Below, piece by piece: positions 48,201 through 60,688 of a stretch of DNA of 64,000 nt; the first letter of the stretch is position 1, and each line of letters begins with the position of its first letter. The stretch is from Rhynochetos jubatus (lineage: Eukaryota; Chordata; Aves; Eurypygiformes; Rhynochetidae). Location of the stretch: the NCBI GenBank assembly GCA_027574665.1, contig CM050651.1:10293501-10357500 (forward strand), read 5' to 3'. Position numbers and translations under genes: made by a program. The notes under the pieces are model-generated. The model saw only the letters and a program-made list of their open reading frames with translations. It was not told where the DNA came from and made no database searches.

Positions 48201-51200
48201 GAAGGTGAAAATGTATTTAGCCAAAGTGAGCACTGGGTATTTTGAATTACAGTTTTCCTAAAATAAATAGCAGTTATCATCATCTACATTTCCATGAGCT
48301 CAGAGAGAATGAAACAAAATTATATTAATTTTATTTTTAATAAATCTAGGAAAATTAAATATCAGTTTGGGCCTGAAACAATTCTACTGAGTTTCATCAA
48401 GTGACTACAGCGTGAAGCAGTTATAACCCTTTGGATTCAGGGGAATATTTTTCTAGTCTTCATGCATGTTTCACAGAATTTAATGTCTGTGAAATTGGTT
48501 TCTTTCATCACCCACGGAAGAAATGTAGCAAATGTATCAGTTATGTGCAGTACACCAGAATGCCTCAGTGTTTACCTTAAGGAGGAAGGATTTTGTCTCT
48601 GACCCTTCTGGGTGCTAAGATTGTTACGGTAGTATCTGTTGTAATAAAAGTAATCCAATAGCACCCTGCACAGCAGGGTTTTGTACATTGCATGATGACA
48701 TACTTTGCAATAATTTATTGAGTTAAAAAATAGAATATTTCTATCTACCCCAACTTTATTCTGAAACTGAATAATCTTTGGCTTCAGGATATATTTATTG
48801 TCACACATCTTTTCACACTCTGTGGCAAATAGGTTTGAAGCACTTGTAGAAAAGCATGATTTTGCTAAAATGTAAGTATCTCAAATGCAGGAACTGAGAG
48901 ATGCTCAGTATCGCCTTGTTTTCATTGTAGTTAATTTTTATTATTGGTAGTGGTGCTCCTAGACTGAAAGTCTAGGTCTGAACATTTCTAAATTCAAAGC
49001 AGATCTGTATGTGATACTCGTATACTGATTTCTGTCACTAATTTGGTGTTCAGGCCCTTCAAACTAACAAACAGTCTGGAATTAAGGCAACATTTAGTCA
49101 CTAGAATTCATCGTTCATTAACTGAACAGCAGCAGCCAGACACTGTGATACTTTCTATTATTTTCCCTTCATATTTAGTTCTTGGAGATACATCTTTTGA
49201 CAAGCATGTACTAAAAAGAATGCACAAACCCCTGATCCTAAGTGAGACAGTAAGAAGTATGAAGTGCAAATAGGGAATAATTGTTCTACCTGACAAGAAG
49301 ATCATAAATAGAAGGGTAGAGATTTTCCATTCTTCTTCCCAGAAATTGAGGGAGAAGGGAAAGAAGAGTGATATGCCAGCAGAATTATTACATTATCACG
49401 TATTCTATTACTGTAATCTTGTAAGACATTCATTACGATACCATACCGGCACTCGAAGTATGCTGCAAAACAAACCAGAACCCTGTACAGTGATCAATTT
49501 GTTCTTTTCCATTGCCTCATGTGAGCGTTTTCAGAGGGAAAGGTCTTTCCTGCATTAATTATGGAAGGGAAAGTGATTCTCGGTGTCAAGAAGCGGATAG
49601 GCAGTTCAGAGCTGTCCAGTGCGATCACAGAATCCTAACAACAGCTGCTGACTGCTCGGGTGTCTGTGCAAACAGATTAAATTTTAGGTTTAGGTTAACA
49701 CTGATTTTAAAAATGCAAACTATTTATAAACTGCTCTGTGACGCAAACATTTATTGTACCACAAACATCTTTGATATTTATAAGCTGTGTATTAATATAA
49801 ACTAAAATGAATGTAATATTACTTCCAAAAGAAAATATGTCAGTATGCAAGTGAATGAACGTAAACACGGTACTTATACAAGGTATGGGCACATACAGAT
49901 CTGTTTAATGTAAGTTGAAGGAGTGTGACTGTCTACCTTTGATTCAGTGATAGTTAAATCAATAGTAGGGAAAAGTCAGTTATTTGGAACTTACTGCTAT
50001 TTCAAATTTATTGATCATTATGAAAAGATGAAAGACAAAAAGAGCAATACTCAGTTTCATAAAATTGTGCAAATTTTAAAGGCAAAAGGGATTTTTCATT
50101 TTTTCGTTTCATTTTTTCAGAAAGAGATTTTTCATTTTATGGACCAAACAGGAATGCAAAAAGCTGTTTTTCTGTCTCAGGTGGCACACCTCCTTAACAA
50201 GTGAGAGCTGTTCCTATGTTTGCATACTGGAACTGCCTCGTCACCAGTTAAGGAGACATATATTCTGTTTTCATAAAAAGTCAGGAGGTCTGTTTTCAAA
50301 AGTAGGTTGTGCTCTTAGTAGTTCATGTCTCAGTGAAACTCTCTGCAACACAGACTCTCACCTGGTTAAATAACTTCAAAAAAGTTGTCTAAGTCATTAA
50401 GGCAGGTTTATTTTCACCTGTTCATTACAGTCCTGGTCCTTAATCCCATATCAAAGTACTTTCAAATCTGAGTTAACCTTAGCGGCCGGCTGATGTTTAC
50501 ACAAAAAGGGAACAAAGGAGGAGGAAGTAGATCAAACAATTGTACTATGTCAAAAAATGACTGTCTTTATAAAAAGCCCAAAGTGCAGCATTTCTCATTT
50601 TGCTTTCTATGGGTTTGTGATGACTACTGCAGTTAGAGACCAAACCTGAGAAAATGTTAGGACAAAATAACTAATACTTTATTTGTATGCCTTTAATTCT
50701 TTCCTTTTCCATTTTTTAAAACATAAAACAAGCCCTTCGTATTTTTTAACTGTGGCTGTATTGAGACAAGTGACAGATTAGGATCACGTAGGTCATGTCT
50801 GATCCTAACTTCCTCAAAGCTGTCTTGTCAGGGCTTCCTTTCAAAAATTTATAGGGAAATTGAGGACTGGAATCTAATTTATTCTATGTTTAGATTGTTT
50901 GTATTGTTATTTCAGGTGAGAATAGTCTTATTTTCATCATTAGTACACAAAGTAGTGAAACAGACTTACTGTCAACCATCTAACATAAGCTTTGTGACGA
51001 ATTCTGCTTTGGGCAATAATGTCCTTTTTAGCTGTCAGGTAATGGTAGAAGAGAAAAGAAGGATATTAGAATTAGGCCTTCACTACTGCAAAATGACTAC
51101 ATGGGAAAGAAAGGTAAGAGTGCTGCTAACTCGTTATAAGTTAGTTACTCAGCTCAGTTGGCACCTGTGTAAGTGAAAGAAAATCAGTGCTTTCTATTAC

Positions 51201-54200
51201 CATTTAAACTTTATCCATATACGAGTATCAAAACACAGTACAGTTATGCCTATAAAAAGCAAATGACTGAAACTTTTTTGGCCATAGGCATCTTAACTTT
51301 CTTTGAAATACAGCTGGAAGAATATTTGCTGCCACCTTCTGGACTTTTTTATTACACAGCCTAGAGGAAGGTCTTAGAAGACGAAGCCTCGAGAATGAAT
51401 ATTTGAAAAACAAGGGCAAAGTTGGTCCTAGTTTCTGACCTTGATACTTTGTATAATAATGACAGGGGGGTTAGTAGATATAAAGTGAAGTTTAATGATA
51501 TTTTTTTTCTAAAATCAAAGAAGATAAATACTAATTATATTGTAGTACTTGAAGGTGGTGGCACTATTGTTGCTGAACGTATCCAAGCTAAAACATAAAT
51601 TATCCAGTTCCATAGAATTTTCTTGTCAGATCTTTCAAACTGAAATTTTCAGTCTTAGTTGTTTGGGGTTTTTTCCATGTTTACTTCCTCCCAAATGATC
51701 CAGCCATTTCAGATGCCTTTCAGCCAAATGAACATATATAGTTCAGCCATTTCAAAGAGTGAGAGGAGCGAAAAACATATGTCAATAACAAAAAATTCTA
51801 GCATCCTTTTCCTCGAAAAGTGGTACCACTACATGCTTTAGGTTAATCTTTGTACCTGGAGTGTCTCATAATTCCATGCAAACTTGCCTATGTATATTCA
51901 AGCTGAGAGCCTTATGTAGGCTCAATAGGAGCACCTTGCTTTTTACAGCTAGCTCCTGAGAACTCTGTTAGCAGCGGTAATACTCTGTTAGGCAGAAGGA
52001 TTTTATTCACTATTACAGGCTTAAGCTGCTGTAGGCGGTGATGTCTTTGGAGAACAACGAGACTATCCTGTGCTTTTTCTGCCTGTCTAAACTGTGGGCT
52101 ATGTGTATCCTCACAGGCTGGAGAAATCACTGGAGTGCTCCACAGCTCCCAAAGGGGAGAATGTCTGATTTGAAAACAGGGACAAGAAGCAGGCTTTCAA
52201 TGGGTAGAAGAAACAGACAAGGCAAGGGCAGAGAAGAGACTGGACAAAGCAAAACCAAGAGCTGGTAATACTTGATACAGAAGGAAAAATCTGTATTCAG
52301 CACGGGCTTGGAGAGCGATGAGAGTAGGACCTGATAGCCAAGGATCCTGAGCTTGGATGAGAAGCATAAGGAATGGAAAACTGACCTGTGTAGCTCGCAG
52401 TGAGGCTACAGTAAGGAGACCAGGAAAAGCAGAAGATTAATAAATGGGGCAAGGAAGGTACAGGTGGGGAAAAGAAGCTGTGCACACTACTGAATGCTTT
52501 CCTCCAGAGTTCCAGGGACGTTTCTTCTGTAGAGGAATGGAGGTTGTCCTTCCTGGCTCTCTCTCCTGTCAGAAAAAGATTGTGAAGCCCCATTGGAAAC
52601 TGGTACCATCCTCCCAGTGCTGATTCGTAGGTGGGACATCAACGTGCATTTGCTGCCGGTTCCTGTAGCAGCATGATGGCAGTTGTCGACTGTAGTTCAA
52701 ACCATGCTGGAGGAACCTGTTGGTTACAGTGTGCTATATGATAGTATTCTGGGGTTTGGTTTGTTGTGCTTAGAAAAGCCCTGGCTCTTAAACACACAAA
52801 GCTACCTTGAAGCAATGCTAGTGAAGTTGGAAGGTGAAGTATTCAAAAGCTATGAAATGCAAGCATCATTGCCCAGTGCATATACATTTTGATTCAATTT
52901 AAGGCCTTCTGCCTCCTCCAGTGCTGTTTCAGGGCTTCATTTAGGAAATAATTCTGCATGAAGAGGTCATTTGACGAGCGTACATTAAAGAATGGTGCTA
53001 GGCATGGAACAGTGTCAAAACAGAAGAGCAAAGAGCTATTCGTCAGATAAGCAGTACCATTCTGTGCCCTGAACTGAGTCTGGAGTCCTACAGAAAAAAA
53101 TAGCATGAAAATGCTATAATAATGACCTGATTACAGATGGTTTTGAATGCTCAAGACAGTTGGATTAACATTAATTCCAAGTGCCACATTTTCCTATCTA
53201 AAAGGTAGTATTTAACGTTGTTTTTTCATAATTACATATACATAAGGTCAGGTGCTGGCTTCAGTGCCGTTCCAGTACCAAGTCTGTCCATATTCTCTAC
53301 CCAAACACCTCTCTGGAAGTAATGTTAGGCTAGGAGAGGTTGATCCTTTTGTCCATCTGAAATACTCCCAGCTGTGCAGCAGAGTGCAGATTTAGATCAC
53401 TGTAAAAAGTTATGTTGCTGCCTTTCATTCTGTGTGATCCTTTGAAGTTTTAATGGAATGCCATGATGAATTTTTTTCTCATTTGTCACACCTCTGCACT
53501 TTCTGACATAAGCCGAACAAGCAGCAAGGAAGTATGTGGAAACCTTTTCCGAAGAAACCTACAGCCCAGTTTGGTTCATAAACGATATTCGGGTAGCATG
53601 GTTATAACTGACAAATATCTGTACATATCTAAAGCGGTTTACTTAACCAAAAAAAAATTAAAGTGACGGCAGATTTTGAGGTTTTCTTGTCACATGCTTA
53701 GGTTCCACTTTTAAGTTGCAAGCCTGATGTGCAAAAATTACCAAGACCCTAGGAAGAAAAGTAAGTGTACCCAGATGCCCATGCTTTGCTTTTGTTTACA
53801 GTAATGAAGCTGCGTACCAACAAAAACCTGCACAGTGAGACTGTAAGAAGTAGCATTCTCACAGCTCAAGAAAAAATGACTAGCAGTTTTTTGGGGGTTT
53901 TTTTAATTGGGTTTTTTGCAAAAACTTCCTTTAAAAAATTGACAATACTTGTCCTTGGGTTGTTACTGTATGGAAACGTTTGCTTCTAATATAGATGTAC
54001 TGAATTCTTTGCTTTGCAATCAGTTACAGCTCATACTGAAATCAATGAGTGTTGTGCTCCACGTCACCCTTTGTAATCCAACGTGTTACAGTGGTTGGGG
54101 GTGTATTTTATTTCTGTCATGTTTCTCCTTCTGTTTGTTGTGCATTTCTTAAATGAGTTAATATCTGTTGCATCAGATATAGATGGAAACATCAAGAGAA

Positions 54201-57200
54201 ATACTCCATCTATTCAACGGTTTAGTCTTCCCACCTATTTAGAAGTGACACGGTTAGTTCCATAGCAGCTTATCTTTCAATTGCCTGGAATTATGGGGGG
54301 GACTCTGAAAGTGTTAAAGACATGCAAAAGAATCAAGGATTCTTGTTTGAAAACACTTACTGTTGTTATATTGAGCACCTCACACGGAAAGCCTTTATCC
54401 AGAGTGTCAACCTGTAAGCATGGTTCAGTGAGTTATTTTTCTCATAGCTGAGTTTTCTCAGCCCAAAGGAATGTGCAGTTATTCTAACACACTACCACAT
54501 AATTTGTGAAGGTTTCACATGCACTGAAATTAAAAACAGTTCGTCAAGATCACTACAAACAGGAATAGATTTTTTTCCTCTGAAAACTGCAGAGGCTAAT
54601 GGGAGACTTGATTAGCATGCTATCTAAAGAAAAAGTCTTTGCCTGCCTTACTCAAGGAAGCAAATGTTAAAACTGTGGAAATATCATCATCTGGTTGGTC
54701 TTAAACTTGTAATGCAAGAGTTAAAGTCTGCTTCTGTAGAGATCCTTCCAACACAGTATTTCACTGAGCTTCAGGATTTTTCCCACTTTCTAAAAAATGT
54801 GATAAAAACCCTAAAGTGCTTCCTGTAGTAAGAAACCAGCCAGAAAAGCACTTGTCAAACATAGCTCTCGAATGATTCCAACTCCTCCCTTAGTAATCAC
54901 ATGCAAAGGTAATGTTTGCTATAACGTACAGCGTCTCTGTCATGAGCACCTTGAAGTTGTGAGGCTGGCACCAAGTGTGCTGTGAAATTACCATGTGCAC
55001 GTATTATCCCAAGGCATAGACCAGCAGTGAGTAAGTCAGAGTTTCTGAATCCACAAGTTTTTGACGATCTCGTCAAGTTTCTTCTTTGTCTAACTTTTCT
55101 ATTTCCAGCTGAGTAGACTCATTATAAATATCATTATGCCAAGCTGTGTAATTAAGGTTTGCACTTGCCATGCTGAACTGCCAAAGCTATCAGTGGAATC
55201 CTGGGCATTTAACTTCAGGCAAAGAACGTTGTAACATGTTTTCTTAAAAAGGCAAGCTTGTAAGAGTGGATCTTTTTATAACCAGTCGTTTTTTATTCGT
55301 AGAGCTACAAAATCTGGAAAAGGATCCTGGAAAAAGAGAGGAGAAAGATTTTGCAAAGTGTTAGTTGCAAAGAGTTCTGTCGTTTCACTGCTACGTCCCT
55401 ACCTCATGGTGCACAGAGGATTCCTCGCAGAGATGCTGGAGCAGCAGAGCATGATGGTAAGGCTGTTCCTTTGTTGAGGTGTCATCCTGCATGCTTGATA
55501 AACAGTGCTCTTCCCAGATCACATCATCTGATGTCAAGTTCTCTTTATAATTGCTTGTAATCTTTTACCGGAGTTCACCTCAGCACTGTAGAAAACTCTC
55601 ACATATAGGCGCTGTGTAGGAAAATATGTTTGTAGATCTGTTGTCTCTCAGAGAAGCAGCCTACTGATGGGGCCTGCTTGTTTTTAAAGCTCATTTTTTT
55701 TCTTTTTGCTGGGTATTATCATTTGGGTTCCTTTACAATATCTTTTTGCAAATAGTAGAGTTAAAAAATCCTGCCCAGTGATGTGCGCACTCTGTCATCC
55801 AAGAATAATCTAGAAAATTTCAACAAAAGGCCGGAATAGTCAGCCATCTCTGTGCAGAATAATTAAACCCTTCTTGCTGGTTGGCTTCTTCTCTTGTACC
55901 TTCAGTACTTCATGATCCTCTGACAGATATTTTATCCTGTGCAGCCTCAGCTTTTTTCCTGGAGTTTTCACCCCACCGCTTGGCTCCCGCTAATCCTAGT
56001 AGTGTTTTCTCTCAAGATTGTTGCTCTGTCATTAAGCACTCATTTTCCTATCTGAACCACACATCAGCCCCTCCCTTCCTAATTTCTGAAGACTGCTAAT
56101 ACCTCAAACTCTTAGTATACTTTTACTTCAAATACAACTTTGTGTGAATTCTGAACATTCATTTTAGTGTTAATTATTTGCACTCTGCCAAAAAAAAACC
56201 AAAAAACCACCCCCACTCATTGCTACATGATTGCTGAGGTGACAGCAAAATGGGTCACTGCAGTTTTAGGGCTAATTTGGTGTCTCAACTGTTGAATGTC
56301 TCATATAAAATAAAATTAGTTATAAAAAATATAATGAATAAAACAAAGTATATAGAATTAGCGTCACTGCAAGAAGACCAGACAAAATTTAACTGAAACC
56401 TTCTTTTGGTGGCTGATCTCAAAATGGCCTTGGTTTGATTCCAAAGTGAATTGTCAGTGTGGCTAGGAGAGAATTAGGCATTCTCTGCTGCAAGTCTTGA
56501 TACAAGTGTATCATAGAGACCTGGGTGCTTTTGGAACCAAGCAGCTTAGAGTCTTTGGATATTATCATGTCTTAGGACACTGGCAAAATTATTTCTTCCG
56601 TAGGAGAGCAGAAGGCAAAAGAATGAGGCACGTTTGTAAGAGATGGTAATGTTTACTATGTAAATATTCCTACAGAAAGAAAATCATTGAAGTATCTTTC
56701 TCTTTGTTTCATAATACGTGATGTTTTGCTGAGCAGGAACATAATAAGAGTGGTTCTCCTAGAGAATTGGGGGGGAAATTTAGCAGTTCTTTTTTCAAGA
56801 ACTAAGTTTTTGTCTTTTATTTTTGCAGCAGAAATTGAATTGTCTGTCTAAAAGCTACTCATCGCCAACACAAAACTTTTCGATTCAAGTTTTATAATGA
56901 GAAGTTCATAACTGAATCAGAAATTGGAAGTATAGAAACCCTTGATCGAGGTAGGTTTTTTCATGAAAAGGCTGTCTAGAATGTGAGATCCAAACTGGTG
57001 CAGTATAATACCTCCAGTGTGTGCTATAATTAAATGTTCTAACAACATAAAACAGTTAAATTCCTCTTCTAATATGAACATATTGGAAGTATTGTTATTA
57101 GGAGTGACCTAAAATTCACTGTTAAATATGCCTACGTAGTAAACATAACAATTGCATCTTGGTAGCCTTGTCATATTACACTAAAATAAATCTAATAGCT

Positions 57201-58582
57201 TTTTCAGAAAACCATTTACGAAAGCTCACTGTCTTTTCAAAGTGAAATTTCAGATAGCTCCTCTCTACACAAACTGTTAATTCCCTTGACATTTCACCTA
57301 TGTTGGACATCATCGTTAGCTTTTAATTTGAGCTTATGAAAATGAACAGCTCAACTTTCCTCTAAATATCTGCTTCAGAGAGATTACATTTTGGATAAAA
57401 CACTTACTTTAGGTAGGCTAGTCTTCTGAAATATTAATACGAATTACCAACTTACCTGATTAGTCTTGAAGTCAAGTTGGATCCAAGCCCTGTGCATGTA
57501 GAATGATGTGTATATATGGAACTGAATTCAGAGCTGGACTTGGAATGGGATTTTCAGAAGATTTGAGCTGAATTCAGAGAACTACTGCCACTGGGGCTTT
57601 TGCTTTGAACTCTTACTGCTGCTTTAAAAAATCCTTCTGTCATTGCTATAAGCCATATGAAATATTTGTATTTGAGTAACAACAAAGAATCCCAGTGTGA
57701 TCAAAATCCAAATTTTCCTTTTCCTTTGGACAAAGTAAAGATGAGATAGGCTAATAGCTGTATTTTATATGGCTGTCACAGACGCTGACTTTTTGCTTAT
57801 TGCTGTAAACATGCATATGGTTCAGCTGACTTCCTAAGTGAACTTTCGGGTTGTGCTGAAAATGAAAGAGGTAGCAAAATGATTTTAAAGATGACAGTTA
57901 CAGATTTCTGTCTTTCAGGTGAATTTAGTTCCAGACAGATGACTCAGGAAACTGAAATGTTCTGTTTCAGACCACAGCTCTCCTCTAGCTCCTATTAACT
58001 TGACTTCTGTCTTTCTGGAGAGCTGATTTCCTTGGCAGGAGAACAGATCCCAGGTTTACCTCTAGGTTCTTCTGGTGATAATTAGAATAATAGTGCTTAT
58101 TATTTCTTACTTGGAGAGCAGTATGCTGTATAGGCACATACATGCTAGAAGTTAGATGTCAGTAATCCCCCTGTTTCACACAGGGGTACTCAGGAGCTGG
58201 TGCTGAGTTCCAAAAGGCACTGCCCTGAGCCTGGTGTGAACTGGTGGCCACGCTGTGGAAGCTGCTCTACCTTGTTAGTAGCCTCATGCATCAACATCAA
58301 CACTTGTGGTGGAAGCACAAAACTGCAAAAAAACTCCTCATTAAGGAAATATTCTGGGGGTGGTAGGGTGAACAAGTACAGAAGTATGTTCGTAATTTAC
58401 AGGTGTATTTTATAGGAGGAGACTGTAAGTAAAAACAGGTAAGGCAGTATGAGGCTGATTGGATTTGTAGGTATCTCTCTAGCAGCACTACTTTTCTTTG
58501 GCAGTGTATCTTTATTTCAAGTACATACCAGCATCTTAAATCTCTACCTGAAATAGTGTATCTAACTTCAGATAAAACCTTT

Positions 58583-58640
58583 ACAAGAGGGGAAGGAAGG
58601 AGGGAGGAAATGGGAGAGAAAGGGAAGGGAGGGAGGAGAT
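58583..58640 (+). repeat. Purine-only tract (GGAA/GGGA-rich)
   Basis: About 55 bases are almost entirely A/G, with many GGGA and GGAA units (GGAAGGAGGGAGG, AAGGGAAGGGAGGGAGGAG). There are four or more runs of three Gs. On the transcribed strand of SYNPO2 this is a long pyrimidine tract. Triplex or G-quadruplex structure is possible. Confidence 0.85.
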
Positions 58641-59295
58641 TTCATATTAACAGGTTAGCACAGAAAATAGATTTCCCCTAAAATATACATGTAAGAGAAA
58701 CAAAAAACCAGCAGCCAAATCAAAGGGGAAAAAAAAAAAACAAACCCAACAGGCAGAGAGGAAAAGGACATGTTTAATGATAGAAGAAAAATACAGATAT
58801 TGACAGTGGAAAACAGATAGAAGGGAAATCTCCAAAGGATTAAAATATTGCTACTTTTTGTTTCCAGATAAATGCAGAGTAATTCTTTCTTGAGTTTTCC
58901 ATACTATTTTTGTCCCTCCAAATTTCCCATCATTCTCACAAACTTTAAGAGGGAGGTGGATCACTTCATCATTTTCTTCTAATGCAGTCAGTATCCCAAT
59001 CCAAAATGTAAAGGGGAGAGTAGGATTTTGGAGGTTCAGCATTCAAAGGAGTGATTTTTATTGGCCTGATTAGACTTTGATGCCAGCCTGCTTTCTGCAT
59101 GTGCAACCAAATGCATTCTTCTCAACTTTGGTTGCATCATGGGACCAAACTAAGGGGATTTTGTTCATACTGGGGAATGTTTTCTTCAACAGGATAGTTA
59201 ATTCTACTAAAACCCTTACGGTATAAAAGATCTGTAATCTGGTCTGAGCTAGCTGAATGGTAGCTTAAACAAATATATCAACAGATTCTGCCACC

Positions 59296-60688
59296 TTTAT
59301 TCACAGAGTGATGCTTGAATCTTTAGCTTCACTCTCAGGATGGATTTTGATACCCTCAGTTGTGTGAAACACTACCTTGTTTCAGACCTAGCACCACTGA
59401 TGTTAACAGGACTTCTTACTGAAAAACATGCTAAACTCCTGGATTTCAGCAAGACTGTATTCACTGCAGAATTACAAAGTACGTTTCAAGACCACAGACT
59501 CTTAGGGGTTTTCTGGAGTAGCAGTATTTCAATCCTTAGTCCCCAGTACAGCAAGTAAAAAGTGAAAGACCAGAGTAAAAAGATTTAAAGTGGGAAAAAG
59601 CACCGTAAAGCCCCAAGTGAAAATAATAAAAAGTGTACGAGAGACCAATAGCACGACATGGTCATATTTATAATTTACTGCCAAGTGCTGATTTCTGTGG
59701 CATATACTACTCTGGTTGCAAGAATCAGTACTCATGAATATATGTATCCCTTCAGTTCTCAGTCACTTTGCTTTCGCACAAAACTGTTATATTACATTGC
59801 AGCTGCAAACAAAACCCAGCTCACCCCTCTGTTCAATAATGTGGGTTTACTGGCATCTATGTTACTTGTTGGCTTCAAGGCAAATTTTGGCTAAAAATTT
59901 GTCTGCACTTAGGATGTCAAATTTCCCCAAAATGGGAAATCTTTAACAAGTTTTCCAGCTGTCTTTCCACCTCTTTTAGTCTTCAGAACACTCCAGCATC
60001 TCTTACAGCACATTCTCTGTGAAATCACAGAGGCAATTCATGATTTTGGATCACAGCTGATCCACATAGCTTACAAACTAAGCCCCTGGCCGATCAATCA
60101 GATCCCGTGGAAGGACCTTTGAGCCCGGACAGATTCTGACTGAATTCAGTGAGGCTTTGTGCAGGCCAAAGGTCTATCCAGTTGTATTCTGCTAGTGATC
60201 AGTCAGAGTCTAATACTGTATCTATTTTATGCTGTGTTAGTAATACATATTACTATTAATATAATTTAATAAGGCAATTCTTTAGAAAAAAAAAAAAAAG
60301 TCCTCAATCCCTAGGCCATCAGAACATAGCTGGGGAGGGGAGCAGAAAGCAAGCTCTTCTCTATTAACTTGACATACCAGGAATATTGCTTACTGTTGTT
60401 TCTGTTGTAGTAGCCCTAAAGCAAAAACCTAGTGTCCCGCTTACTTAATACAATATCTACGATTTCAGGATGTTATGTGTATAAAGCATCTGATAATATG
60501 CAGAAATGTGCTAAAATTTGTATCTTGATTCCTTAGAAAAGTTCAAATATTTTGGACCCAGATTTGAGGTGATACATCTGACATTATTAAGTAAGCTAAG
60601 GAATACTGTTGGCACTGTTTCCGCACCAGGTTACCACTGCAAACGACTGATTGCAAGCCAAATGGACACTAAGTTTCAGCTATAAGGT
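59296..60688 (-). other. SYNPO2: Probable 3' UTR of short SYNPO2 (end uncertain)
   Basis: Sequence following the TAA at 60691-60689. Candidate minus-strand poly(A) hexamers are ATTAAA at 60270-60265 and AATAAA at 59301-59296. The latter is canonical and followed by a GT-containing stretch, which would make a UTR of about 1.4 kb. I cannot decide between them from sequence alone. Confidence 0.4.

Noticed and set aside
52000..52650. Possible gene or repeat in a higher-GC patch
   Set aside because: Short frames on both strands, no recognisable family, and no splice-bounded exon consistent with SYNPO2.
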